This document shows, piece after piece, positions 46,161 through 54,867 of a DNA stretch of 64,000 bases (positions are counted from its first letter, which is position 1; each line of letters opens with the position of its first letter). This stretch comes from Gillisella vitis. Lineage in GTDB: Bacteria; Pseudomonadota; Alphaproteobacteria; Rhizobiales; Rhizobiaceae. Below the pieces are notes generated by a model. It was not told where the DNA came from. It did not search any database and worked only from the letters and a program-made list of their open reading frames with translations. The stretch covers positions 1,488,001 to 1,552,000 of the forward strand of contig NZ_CP056047.1 of NCBI RefSeq assembly GCF_021559775.1. Reading direction: 5' to 3'. The position numbers and the translations under genes were made by a program.

Positions 46161-47747
46161 ATGAATAGCAATGGGATAGAGACACGACCAGATGTTGAGC
46201 GTTTTACCGCCGAGCCGGTGAATTCCGCCAAAATTCGCAGGCCGCTCTATGAAGCCCGCAAGAAGATCTTTCCAAAGCGCGCTTCGGGCCGTTTCCGGCA
46301 GTTCAAATGGCTGATCATGGCCATTACGCTTGGGATTTACTATCTCACGCCCTGGTTGCGGTGGGATCGCGGTGCCTATGCCCCGGATCAGGCGGTGTTG
46401 ATCGATCTGGCGCATCGGCGCTTCTACTTCTTTTTCATCGAGATCTGGCCGCAGGAGTTTTTCTTTGTCGCGGGCCTGCTGGTCATGGCGGGGTTTGGCC
46501 TGTTCCTGGTCACCTCTGCGGTCGGACGCGCCTGGTGCGGCTACACCTGTCCGCAGACGGTCTGGGTCGATTTGTTTCTGGTGGTCGAGCGCTTTTTGGA
46601 AGGCGACCGAAATGCCCGCATCAAGTTGGACGGCGCGCCTTGGAGCCCGTCCAAGATCTGGAAACGGGTTTCAAAGCATGTCACCTGGATCATCATCGGC
46701 GTGCTGACTGGCGGTGCGTGGATCTTCTATTTCGCCGATGCGCCAAGCTTGCTGAAGGAGTTCGTGACCGGTCAGGCCGCCGGCGTTGCCTATGTCACTG
46801 TCGCCATCCTGACCGCCACGACCTATGTGTTCGGCGGGCTGATGCGCGAGCAGGTCTGCATCTATATGTGTCCGTGGCCACGCATTCAGGGTGCCATGCT
46901 GGACGAAAAATCACTGGTCGTAACCTACAACGACTGGCGCGGCGAGCCACGGACCCGTCACGCCAAGAAAGTCGCCGCAGCCGGTGAGACTGTCGGGGAC
47001 TGTGTCGATTGCAATGCCTGCGTGGTGGTCTGTCCGATGGGCATCGACATCCGCGAAGGCCAGCAACTGGAATGCATCACCTGCGCGCTCTGTATCGATG
47101 CCTGCGATGGGGTGATGGATAAGCTTGCCAAGCCGCGTGGGCTGATCGCCTATGCGACATTGGAGGAATATCAATCCAATATGGCGCTGGCGACCGATAA
47201 CGGCACCCAGTCGATCGATCCCGACCGGGTCCGCAAGGCCGATGGCAGCTTTGTCGATTCCATCAGGCATTTCGACTGGCGGGTGATTTTCCGGCCCCGG
47301 ACCTTGCTGTATACAGCCGTCTGGTCAGCCGTCGGCGGCGGCCTGTTGTTTGCGCTGATGACCCGGGACAGGCTGGACATCAACGTGCTGCATGATCGCA
47401 ATCCGCAATATGTGCTCGAATCGAGTGGCGCGATCCGAAACGGCTATACGGTGCGGCTGCTCAATATGATCCCGCAACCACGTGACCTGACGGTGACGCT
47501 GGACGGCCTTCCCGACGCCACCATGAAGGTCAACGGCATGCAGGACCAGCCCGGTCGGTCGATCACAGTCACGGCCGAACCGGATGAGGCGACCACGCTG
47601 AAGATCTACGTCACGCTTACCGGTCGTGACATGACGGAGGCTTCCGAGCCATTCCGCTTTATCGTCAGTGATCCGAATTCCAGCGAGCAGGCCATCTACA
47701 AGGCTACATTTAACGGTCCCGGCAACGGATCTGGAGAGAAAAAATGA
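46161..47747 (+). CDS. ccoG: Cytochrome c oxidase accessory protein CcoG (FixG/RdxA)
   Basis: 528 residues, ATG 46161 behind AGAGG. Four to five membrane helices flank a periplasm/cytoplasm-facing ferredoxin segment; two [4Fe-4S] motifs are clear: CVDCNACVVVCP and CITCALCIDAC (about residues 277-315). A cysteine pair in WCGYTCPQTVW near 125 and an Ig-like C-terminal domain (about 410-515) are also family features. CcoG takes part in copper reduction and assembly for cbb3 oxidase. First gene of the anaerobox-controlled operon; overlaps fixH by four bases. Confidence 0.95.
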   Translation: MNSNGIETRPDVERFTAEPVNSAKIRRPLYEARKKIFPKRASGRFRQFKWLIMAITLGIYYLTPWLRWDRGAYAPDQAVLIDLAHRRFYFFFIEIWPQEFFFVAGLLVMAGFGLFLVTSAVGRAWCGYTCPQTVWVDLFLVVERFLEGDRNARIKLDGAPWSPSKIWKRVSKHVTWIIIGVLTGGAWIFYFADAPSLLKEFVTGQAAGVAYVTVAILTATTYVFGGLMREQVCIYMCPWPRIQGAMLDEKSLVVTYNDWRGEPRTRHAKKVAAAGETVGDCVDCNACVVVCPMGIDIREGQQLECITCALCIDACDGVMDKLAKPRGLIAYATLEEYQSNMALATDNGTQSIDPDRVRKADGSFVDSIRHFDWRVIFRPRTLLYTAVWSAVGGGLLFALMTRDRLDINVLHDRNPQYVLESSGAIRNGYTVRLLNMIPQPRDLTVTLDGLPDATMKVNGMQDQPGRSITVTAEPDEATTLKIYVTLTGRDMTEASEPFRFIVSDPNSSEQAIYKATFNGPGNGSGEKK

Positions 47748-48238
47748 GTGCTGACAGCCCCAAAACATTTACTTTCACAGGCTGGCACATGCTGGCGACA
47801 ATCTGCTCCTTCTTTGGGGTGATCATCACCGTCAACCTGACCATGGCCTGGTATGCGGGCCATAGTTGGAGTGGCATGGTGGTGCAAAACACCTATGTCG
47901 CCAGCCAACAATTCAACGACACGACAGCGCAAATCCGCAAGCTGCTGGATACCGGAATCCAGGGAACGATGACGATAAAGCAGGGTGCGATTGCCTATGA
48001 TCTCTCCATTCCCGGCAAGGGCCCTGTGATTGCCGATCAGGTGGTTGCCAATTTCAAGCGCCCGGTCGGTGAGCATCAGGATTTCACCGTCATGCTGAAG
48101 CCAGCCGGTCCCGGACACTTCACCGGCGACCATCCTGTCGATGATGGCCATTGGATCGTCGAGACCATTGCAACGCGTGCTGGGCAGCTGGTCATGCATG
48201 AAGCCAACCGTATGGCTGTCATCGGGGGTGAAAAATGA
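47744..48238 (+). CDS. fixH: FixH-family cbb3 oxidase assembly protein
   Basis: 164 residues. One N-terminal membrane helix (about 13-38) with the typical G-W-H-M-L-A start is followed by a periplasmic domain with YVASQQFN and later HFTGDHPVDDGHWIVE. This is the FixH/CcoH pattern; the protein associates with the FixI copper transporter. Its stop overlaps fixI by four bases (ATGA), so translation is coupled. Confidence 0.93.
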   Translation: MSADSPKTFTFTGWHMLATICSFFGVIITVNLTMAWYAGHSWSGMVVQNTYVASQQFNDTTAQIRKLLDTGIQGTMTIKQGAIAYDLSIPGKGPVIADQVVANFKRPVGEHQDFTVMLKPAGPGHFTGDHPVDDGHWIVETIATRAGQLVMHEANRMAVIGGEK

Positions 48239-50598
48239 GTTGCTGCGCGGCGGGCTCGGAAGCGGCCCTCGACCTGGAACGCTCAGTGGCGCTGCTGCCA
48301 TCCTCGGAGGAAATCCGGCTGGCAAGCCGGGATCTGGGCGAGGGGTTGACCCAGGTGGATTTCAGCGTACCCGGCGTCTATTGCGGCGCCTGCATCACCA
48401 AAATCGAGACGGCCTTGAAGCGTCTGCCTGCTGTCGAGCGAGCCCGCGTCAACCTCTCCACCCGGCGCGTCGGCGTGGTCTGGCGGACAAGGGTTGCAGA
48501 GGAAGGGCCGTTCATCGACCGGGAAGCAGGCCCATTTACGCACGATAGCGGGTTCGATCCGGCGGAGCTTGCGCGCACCATTGCGTCTGCCGGCTATAGC
48601 TGCCACCTGTTCACACCTCAGGATCTGGCCTCCGATCTGCTCTTGAAACAATTGATCCGGGCCGTCGCTGTCACAGGCTTTGCCGCCACCAATATAATGC
48701 TGCTGTCGGTCTCCGTCTGGTCCGGCGCGGATGCATCGACGCGGGATCTGTTTCACTGGATTTCGGCACTGATTGCCGCACCGGCGCTGATCTATGGCGG
48801 GAGGTTCTTCTATCAATCAGCCTGGACGGCGCTGCGGCACCGGCGCACCAATATGGATGTGCCGATTGCCATTGGCATCTCGCTTTCTTATTTCTCGTCG
48901 CTGTGGGAAACCATTCATCATGGCGAACATGCCTATTTCGATGCGACGGCGTCGCTACTGTTCTTCCTGCTGATCGGCCGGGCGCTGGACCATATGATGC
49001 GCGACCGCGCCCGTTCGGCGATCAGTGGCCTGGCGCGGCTCAATCCGCGCGGTGCCACCGTTGTCGGCGCAGACGGTAGCCGGGAATACCGGCTGGTGGA
49101 TGATATCAAGGTGGGTGAACATGTCGCCATTTCCGCGGGCGAGCGTATCGCGCTTGATGGCACCGTCATCGCCGGGACCAGCGATCTCGACGTCTCCATC
49201 GTCAATGGTGAAAGTGCGCCGCAAACCGTGGGGCCTGGTGACGCCGTGCAGGCAGGAACACTCAGCCTCACAGGATCGCTGACCGTCAAGGCGACGGCGC
49301 AGGCACGTGATTCTTTCCTGTCGGAAATCATCCGGCTGATGGAGGCGGCGGAAGGCGGCAAGGCGCATTACCGCCGTATCGCTGATCGCGCCTCGCAGCT
49401 CTATGCGCCCGTTGTCCATCTGCTTGCTCTGACTTCCTTCATCGTCTGGGGGCTTTATGACGGCGATTGGAAACATGCGCTGATGGTGGCGATTGCCGTG
49501 CTGATCATTACCTGCCCTTGCGCATTGGGTCTGGCCGTGCCGGTCGTGCAGGTGGTAGCAGCCGGAAAACTGTTCCAGCGCGGCATCATGGTCAAGGACG
49601 GCTCGGCCATGGAGCGCCTGGCCAAGGTGGATGCCGTCGCCTTCGACAAGACAGGTACGCTGACGCTTGGACGTCCCATGCCCGTCGATATCAACAAGGC
49701 CAGCCCCGGCATGCTCGCCATCGCCGCCGGGCTTGCTGCTCATTCCCGTCATCCGCTGTCACAGTCCCTGTGGCGCAGCGCCTCCTCCAATTACGCAGCC
49801 GGGGCAATCCGCAATTTCTCCGGTGTGACGGAAATTCCGGGTAGCGGCGTTGAGGCCGACGCGGCGGAAGGGCGCTACCGGCTCGGAAACCGCCGCTTTG
49901 CACTCGGCTCAGGCGAGGGTGAGGCCGATGGTCCGGCTCTGTCGGAAGTCATTCTTTCGCTGAATGGTTACAGTCTCGGCTGTTTCCGCTTCGAAGACAG
50001 CCTTCGTCCCAGCGCAGCTGAGGTTATTGCCGGGCTACAGGCCGAGGGCATGAGGGTCACGATCCTGTCGGGAGACAGAACGCCCGTGGTGAAGGCGCTC
50101 GCTGCACGGCTTGGTGTGGATGCGGCAGAGGCGGAGCTTTCGCCGTCGGGCAAGGCAAAGTTTTGCGCGTCAGCGGACGAGGCTGGGCAGCATCTGTTGA
50201 TGGTAGGCGATGGCATTAATGACGCGCCAGCGCTATCGGCTGCCTATGTCTCCATGGCACCAGCCACGGCAGCCGATGTCGGGCGCCAGGCCGCCGACTT
50301 TGTCTTCATGCATGACGGGCTCGATGCCGTGCCCTTTGCCATAAACGTCTCCCGCCGGGCAGGGCAGTTGATCCGCGAGAATTTCGTGCTGGCAATCGGC
50401 TATAACGTGCTGGCCGTGCCGGTCGCTCTGCTGGGCTATGCCACACCGCTGATTGCCGCCGTCGCCATGTCGACCTCCTCGATCATCGTGGTGGCCAATG
50501 CGTTGCGGCTGAACGGGTTGGGCGGATTTACCCGCAAGGCCGACGCTCATGCCCTTCAACCCGCATCGAACCGCAAACCGCTGGGAATAGCCGCATGA
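48235..50598 (+). CDS. fixI: Copper-transporting P-type ATPase FixI/CcoI
   Basis: 787 residues. The N-terminus has two Cys (MSCC) and a single heavy-metal domain with GVYCGACITKIE (about 43-54). The transmembrane CPC lies in ITCPCALGLAVP (near 426), DKTGTLTLG near 470, a variant HP motif (HSRHPLSQSL) and [13 protein letters not shown]. FixI supplies copper to cbb3 oxidase. Unlike the actP product it has one metal domain, and it lies in the cco accessory operon. Overlaps ccoS by four bases. Confidence 0.95.
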   Translation: MSCCAAGSEAALDLERSVALLPSSEEIRLASRDLGEGLTQVDFSVPGVYCGACITKIETALKRLPAVERARVNLSTRRVGVVWRTRVAEEGPFIDREAGPFTHDSGFDPAELARTIASAGYSCHLFTPQDLASDLLLKQLIRAVAVTGFAATNIMLLSVSVWSGADASTRDLFHWISALIAAPALIYGGRFFYQSAWTALRHRRTNMDVPIAIGISLSYFSSLWETIHHGEHAYFDATASLLFFLLIGRALDHMMRDRARSAISGLARLNPRGATVVGADGSREYRLVDDIKVGEHVAISAGERIALDGTVIAGTSDLDVSIVNGESAPQTVGPGDAVQAGTLSLTGSLTVKATAQARDSFLSEIIRLMEAAEGGKAHYRRIADRASQLYAPVVHLLALTSFIVWGLYDGDWKHALMVAIAVLIITCPCALGLAVPVVQVVAAGKLFQRGIMVKDGSAMERLAKVDAVAFDKTGTLTLGRPMPVDINKASPGMLAIAAGLAAHSRHPLSQSLWRSASSNYAAGAIRNFSGVTEIPGSGVEADAAEGRYRLGNRRFALGSGEGEADGPALSEVILSLNGYSLGCFRFEDSLRPSAAEVIAGLQAEGMRVTILSGDRTPVVKALAARLGVDAAEAELSPSGKAKFCASADEAGQHLLMVGDGINDAPALSAAYVSMAPATAADVGRQAADFVFMHDGLDAVPFAINVSRRAGQLIRENFVLAIGYNVLAVPVALLGYATPLIAAVAMSTSSIIVVANALRLNGLGGFTRKADAHALQPASNRKPLGIAA

Positions 50599-50744
50599 AC
50601 ATGCTGATCTATCTCATTCCCATCGCGCTTTTGATGGGTGGCATAGGGCTTGCCGCCTTTCTCTGGTCGCTGAAAAGCGGCCAATACGAGGATATGGATG
50701 GCGCGGCGTGGCGGGTGATCACTGATGACGATGACCATCCCTGA
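50595..50744 (+). CDS. ccoS: cbb3 oxidase maturation protein CcoS (FixS)
   Basis: 49 residues, MNMLIYLIPIALLMGGIGLAA..., one membrane helix (3-25) followed by the conserved F-L-W-S-L-K-S-G-Q-Y-E-D-M-D-G block and an acidic tail. CcoS is required for heme and copper insertion into CcoN. Starts inside the fixI stop (ATGA). Last gene of the operon. Confidence 0.92.
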   Translation: MNMLIYLIPIALLMGGIGLAAFLWSLKSGQYEDMDGAAWRVITDDDDHP

Positions 50745-51006
50745 TTATTGATTTGCCAAACATTTCTACGAAGGCATCGAAGATGCTGACGCATCCTCGC
50801 CTTCAAAAAATTCGAATATCTCAAATGCATCCAAGGCTTGAGATATTCGAAAATGGAATACGATCGCCATTTTCAATGGCTCTTCGTATTATGCATCTGC
50901 CGTGACGCATCCTTGTCTGTGCCATTTCATGTTGCATCTTGCTCCCCTGCCAAAGGAGTGCCAAAACAGCGCTGTCGTTTTTGGTTGAATGAAATGGAGC
51001 ATGGTT
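50745..51006. other. Intergenic region before gnd with several inverted repeats
   Basis: No gene. It contains a 14-base perfect inverted repeat (listed), a second inverted pair GAAAATGG/CCATTTTC around 50850-50875, and a direct repeat of TGACGCATCCT near 50788 and 50901. These probably act in gnd regulation or at the end of the cco operon. Confidence 0.5.
50811..50851. repeat. Perfect 14-base inverted repeat upstream of gnd
   Basis: TTCGAATATCTCAA (50811-50824) and its exact complement TTGAGATATTCGAA (50838-50851) separated by 13 bases. No T tract follows, so it is not a simple terminator; a stem-loop in RNA or a dimer-binding operator is likely. Confidence 0.7.
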
Positions 51007-52437
51007 ATGCAGCAGGCGGAAATCGGACTGATCGGCCTTGGCGTTATGGGATCGAACCTGGCGCTCAATATTGCCGAGAAAGGCAACCGCATCGCGGTCT
51101 TCAACCGGACACCGGCGCGCACGCATGAATTCATCGGTGAGGCAGGCGACCTTGCCGGCAATATCATCGGCTGCGACACAATCGAGGAGTTTGTGGCCGC
51201 CATTCGCCCACCGCGCCCGATCATCATCATGATCAAGGCTGGCGACGCCGTCGATCAGCAGATGGAATTGCTCAAGCCGCATCTTTCGGCCAATGACATC
51301 ATGATCGATGCGGGCAATGCCAATTTCCGCGACACGATCCGTCGGTTCGACAATCTGAAGGATAGCGGCCTGACCTTTATCGGCATGGGCGTTTCCGGTG
51401 GTGAGGAAGGCGCGCGTCACGGCCCTTCGATCATGGTCGGCGGCCTGGAGGAAAGCTGGAAGCGGGTCGAGAAGGTTCTCACCTCGATTTCCGCCAAGTT
51501 CAATGGCGACCCCTGCGTGGCCTGGCTCGGCAATGATGGGGCCGGTCATTTTGTCAAGACCATCCATAACGGCATCGAATATGCCGATATGCAGATGATT
51601 GCCGAAATCTACGGCATCCTGCGCGATGGGCTTGGCATGTCGGCCAGCGAAATCGGCGATGTGTTCGGCCAGTGGAACAAGGGACGCCTGAATTCCTACC
51701 TGATCGAAATCTCCGAAAAGGTGCTGAAGGCCAAGGACCCGATTACAGGCAATCCGATGGTGGATGTCATCGTCGATGCCGCGGGCCAAAAAGGCACCGG
51801 CAAATGGTCGGTGATCGAAGCGCAGAATCTCGGCATTGCCGCGACCGGCATCGAGGCTGCTGTGGCGGGACGTGTCCTGTCGTCGCAAAAGCAGGAGCGC
51901 GTTGCGGCGGAAGCCATTTTCGGCCTGCCGAAACCCATCGAAAAGCCCCATGACGGCATGGCTTTCCTGGCCGATCTCGAAAGCGCATTGCTGGCGGCAA
52001 AAATCGCTGCCTATGCCCAGGGTTTTGCGGTGATGGCTGCGGCCTCCAAGGAATTCGGCTGGTCGCTGCCGATGCCGACGATTGCGAAAATCTGGCGGGA
52101 AGGCTGCATCATCCGCTCGCAATTCCTCGACGAAATCACCTCGGCCTTTACCAAGGACCCTGACGTGGCAAACCTGATCGTCACACCGGCCTTCTCGAAA
52201 ATGGTCAAGGATAGCGATGCAGCCCTTCGCCGCGTCGTCTCCTACGCAGCCCTTTCCGGCCTGCCGGTTCCGGCCCTTTCCTCGGCACTGTCCTACTTTG
52301 ACAGCTACCGTCGCGGTCGCGGCACCGCCAATCTCATCCAGGCGCAGCGTGACTTCTTTGGCGCCCACGGTTTTGCGCGGGTGGACGGCAAGGATTATCC
52401 GCACGGCCCCTGGGGCAGCGGTGCAGCGATCTACTGA
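51007..52437 (+). CDS. gnd: 6-phosphogluconate dehydrogenase (decarboxylating)
   Basis: 476 residues from ATG 51007, spaced seven bases after GGAG; ATGs at 50989 and 51001 are worse placed. The Rossmann motif IGLGVMGSNLALNIAEKG opens the protein. The substrate loop VSGGEEGARHGPSIM, the catalytic segment GAGHFVKTIHNGIEYADMQ and the C-terminal GTANLIQAQRDFFGAHGF are all present. It converts 6-phosphogluconate to ribulose 5-phosphate with NADP, in the oxidative pentose phosphate route. Followed by a terminator. Confidence 0.97.
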   Translation: MQQAEIGLIGLGVMGSNLALNIAEKGNRIAVFNRTPARTHEFIGEAGDLAGNIIGCDTIEEFVAAIRPPRPIIIMIKAGDAVDQQMELLKPHLSANDIMIDAGNANFRDTIRRFDNLKDSGLTFIGMGVSGGEEGARHGPSIMVGGLEESWKRVEKVLTSISAKFNGDPCVAWLGNDGAGHFVKTIHNGIEYADMQMIAEIYGILRDGLGMSASEIGDVFGQWNKGRLNSYLIEISEKVLKAKDPITGNPMVDVIVDAAGQKGTGKWSVIEAQNLGIAATGIEAAVAGRVLSSQKQERVAAEAIFGLPKPIEKPHDGMAFLADLESALLAAKIAAYAQGFAVMAAASKEFGWSLPMPTIAKIWREGCIIRSQFLDEITSAFTKDPDVANLIVTPAFSKMVKDSDAALRRVVSYAALSGLPVPALSSALSYFDSYRRGRGTANLIQAQRDFFGAHGFARVDGKDYPHGPWGSGAAIY

Positions 52438-52464
52438 TCCCAACGGTTTTGCAATAAAAGCAAT

Positions 52465-52496
52465 GCCTCGCTGCTTCACCGCAGCGGGGCTTTTTT
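52465..52496 (+). terminator. gnd terminator
   Basis: Ten-base stem GCCTCGCTGC/GCAGCGGGGC (one G-T pair) with a TTCACC-type loop and six T, 27 bases after the gnd stop. Confidence 0.9.
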
Positions 52497-52511
52497 GAGG
52501 GCGTTGTTTCG

Positions 52512-53363
52512 ATGAACGATCATCTTGTCATTCTGGGCAGCAAGGGCGGCCCGGCGATCCGCCCCGGCGGCCCCAATCCCACATCGATGCTGCTGGCACT
52601 CGGCGGGCGCCGCATTGTCGTCGATTGCGGCCTTGGCGTGACACGCGGGGTGGTGGAGACGGGCATGTCGTTGAAAGAACTCGATCTTGTATTCATCACT
52701 CACCTCCATTCCGATCATGTATTGGAGCTTGGTGGGCTTCTCCATACGGCCTGGACGACAGGGCTTGCAACGCCGGTGCTCGTCTATGGGCCTTTGGGCG
52801 CGCAGCAGCTATGGCAGGGGTTTCTCGCCTCGCTTGACTATGACATCCGCACGCGAATCGAAGATGAGGGCAGGCCGGATCCGGCGGAATTGATTACCAT
52901 CGTCGAATATGGCGAAGGACCGATTTTCGACGAAAACGGCTTGACGGTGTCGGCATTGCGCGTTGACCATCCACCCGTAACGGAATGCTTTGCCCTGCGG
53001 TTTTCCTACGGCGAAAAGACGGTCGTGCTGTCGTCCGATACTGCCTATTTTCCTCCGCTGGCACAGTTTGCAGCCGGGGCCGACATTCTCGTTCATGAGG
53101 CCATGTTGCCGGACGGCGTGGAGAACATCGTTGCCCGAACCGGCAATGGTGCTCGCCTGCGGGAGCATCTCTACGCGTCGCACACGCTTGCCGAAGATGC
53201 CGGACGGCTGGCGAGTGCTGCGGGCGTGAAAAAGCTCGTGCTCAATCATCTCATTCCTGCCGATGATCCGGCTTTTGGCGAGGCGGATTGGCGCCGTGCG
53301 CTTTCTACCGTCTGGCATGGACCATTGGTCATCGCCAGGGACGGGGTTTGTATCCCGTTCTGA
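52512..53363 (+). CDS. Metallo-beta-lactamase-fold hydrolase
   Basis: 283 residues starting MNDHLVILGSKGGPAIRPG. The zinc motif THLHSDH (near 63-69), a VDHPP segment, LSSDTAYF (Asp in the bridging position near 178) and a C-terminal His (LNHLIP) complete the RNase Z/arylsulfatase-like metal site. The G-x-K-G-G-P opening is shared with a subgroup of alkylsulfatase/phosphodiesterase-like enzymes. No signal peptide. Substrate unknown. Convergent with the LacI-type gene. Confidence 0.85.
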   Translation: MNDHLVILGSKGGPAIRPGGPNPTSMLLALGGRRIVVDCGLGVTRGVVETGMSLKELDLVFITHLHSDHVLELGGLLHTAWTTGLATPVLVYGPLGAQQLWQGFLASLDYDIRTRIEDEGRPDPAELITIVEYGEGPIFDENGLTVSALRVDHPPVTECFALRFSYGEKTVVLSSDTAYFPPLAQFAAGADILVHEAMLPDGVENIVARTGNGARLREHLYASHTLAEDAGRLASAAGVKKLVLNHLIPADDPAFGEADWRRALSTVWHGPLVIARDGVCIPF

Positions 53364-53398
53364 TCAACGGCCAAGGCTCCCTTTGACGGGTTATTGGT

Positions 53399-54448
53399 TC
53401 AGGACCACACAGGCTGGCTGATGCTTTGCAGCAGATGCGGCTCCACGCCATCGATGCTGGCAATCACCGCCTTGGCGAGTTCGCGCCCGGCCATCAACGC
53501 ATCCTCATTGGCGGTGATGATTTCAGGACGTATCCACTTGAGGATCGGCACCGATTGCTTGGATACGAGATCAACATCCAGGCCCAGCCTCTTGTTCGCG
53601 GCATCAATCCCGGCGTTGACAGCGATTGCTGCGCTGCTGGAAGAGCAGATGATCCCGTCTGGAGCCTCTGGCGAGCGCATCAGTGCTTCTATCGCGTTGC
53701 GGATCTCCTCAAGCGATCCATCGATATTGACGGGCACTGGCACTTCTGCTGCACCGGCCTCACGGATGCCGGCCACAAAGCCATCATGGGTATGGCGGTA
53801 ATAGGTCAGCTTGTCGGTCGGCGGCAACAAGGCGATCCTGCGCCGATTCCGCTCGGCGAGGCGCTTTACCGCCTGGCTGGCGAAGGCCTCATTGTCGAAA
53901 TCGTGAAACGGATGGATGAGACCGGATGCCGTGCGGCCATGGGCGGCAAACGGCATGCCGCGCTCTGTCAGCAGCTTGATGCGGGCATCGTCGGGTTCGG
54001 TGCGTGAAATAATCACCCCATCAGCCGAACCGGTGTCAAGAATATAGCGCACCGGCTGCATCGGGTCTTTGCTATGGGAATGCGGGGTGACGACGATATG
54101 GTAAGGCGTGCCTGACAAGACTTCGGAAATGCCGAAAACCATCTGGCTGCTGAAGCCCATGATTTCCTCATCGATGCTGAGCACCAGGGCGATGACATTG
54201 GTCTTGCCGGTGCGAAGGCGCACCCCCGCACGGTTGGGCTGATAGCCCAATTGCCGCGCCACCATGCGCACCCGCTCCTTGGTATCGGCGCCGATATCCG
54301 GCGCGTCCTTCAACGCGCGCGATACCGTGGTAATGCCGAGCCCGGTCAGGAAGGCAATGGTCTTGAGGGTAGGGCGTTCGCCCTTCCCTTCATGTACGGC
54401 CCCTGCATGTAAGGCCGTTTTCAGGCCTGGTCTTCGTTCATCATTCAT
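53399..54448 (-). CDS. LacI-family transcriptional regulator of the adjacent sugar locus
   Basis: 349 residues from ATG 54448 (MNDERRPGLKTALHAG). An N-terminal extension of about 25 residues precedes the helix-turn-helix TLKTIAFLTGLGITTVSRALKDAP and the hinge helix. The rest is a periplasmic-binding-like sensor (about 85-345). Divergent from the ABC importer and GH2 operon, which it very probably represses in the absence of the sugar. The upstream in-frame start is not needed. Confidence 0.92.
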   Translation of the reverse strand: MNDERRPGLKTALHAGAVHEGKGERPTLKTIAFLTGLGITTVSRALKDAPDIGADTKERVRMVARQLGYQPNRAGVRLRTGKTNVIALVLSIDEEIMGFSSQMVFGISEVLSGTPYHIVVTPHSHSKDPMQPVRYILDTGSADGVIISRTEPDDARIKLLTERGMPFAAHGRTASGLIHPFHDFDNEAFASQAVKRLAERNRRRIALLPPTDKLTYYRHTHDGFVAGIREAGAAEVPVPVNIDGSLEEIRNAIEALMRSPEAPDGIICSSSSAAIAVNAGIDAANKRLGLDVDLVSKQSVPILKWIRPEIITANEDALMAGRELAKAVIASIDGVEPHLLQSISQPVWS

Positions 54449-54867
54449 GAAATGTCCGCCAGTAAAGTCTATTCCTACACTCCAATACTCAGTTTCGGCA
54501 AGGAGGTCTGTGACGGGAACCGTCACCGGACGAAAGGTCGATGCGTTCTAAATTCTGAAACGATACAGTAAAAATGTCGAGCGCTAATTCGGGATATTTT
54601 TTCAGATGAATTACAATCATTGCAGGTGCTGAGTCAGTTCAACTTATTTCGCATTTGCGAAGGAAAATCTATTTATTGAGGAAAAACAGCCTAAAATATC
54701 AGGCTGCACTGCGATAAATCCTGATTTTCGGGATGTTTTTCCGATTTATGGTGGGCGCAATTTCAGGTGCAAAAAAGGTTGAATAAAAAATTTCTAATTC
54801 CCGGTTGCGTCCTCAAGAAGATTGACTTAGGTTTTTCCGGCAACGTTTCAGTGAGGGAGGAGACTCA
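54449..54867. other. Divergent regulatory region of the sugar locus
   Basis: No gene. Part of it (54630-54800) is AT-rich. One candidate LacI-type operator is listed separately; I see no second matching copy near the binding-protein gene. Confidence 0.5.
54555..54568. promoter_or_regulatory. Candidate LacI-family operator
   Basis: CTGAAACGATACAG, an imperfect palindrome centred on CG, the usual LacI-family core (10 of 14 bases pair). It lies 107 bases upstream of the regulator gene and 300 bases upstream of the binding-protein gene, so autoregulation is the simplest reading. Confidence 0.4.

Noticed and set aside
50821..52479. 552-residue minus-strand frame opposite gnd
   Set aside because: Antisense shadow of a full-length 6-phosphogluconate dehydrogenase.
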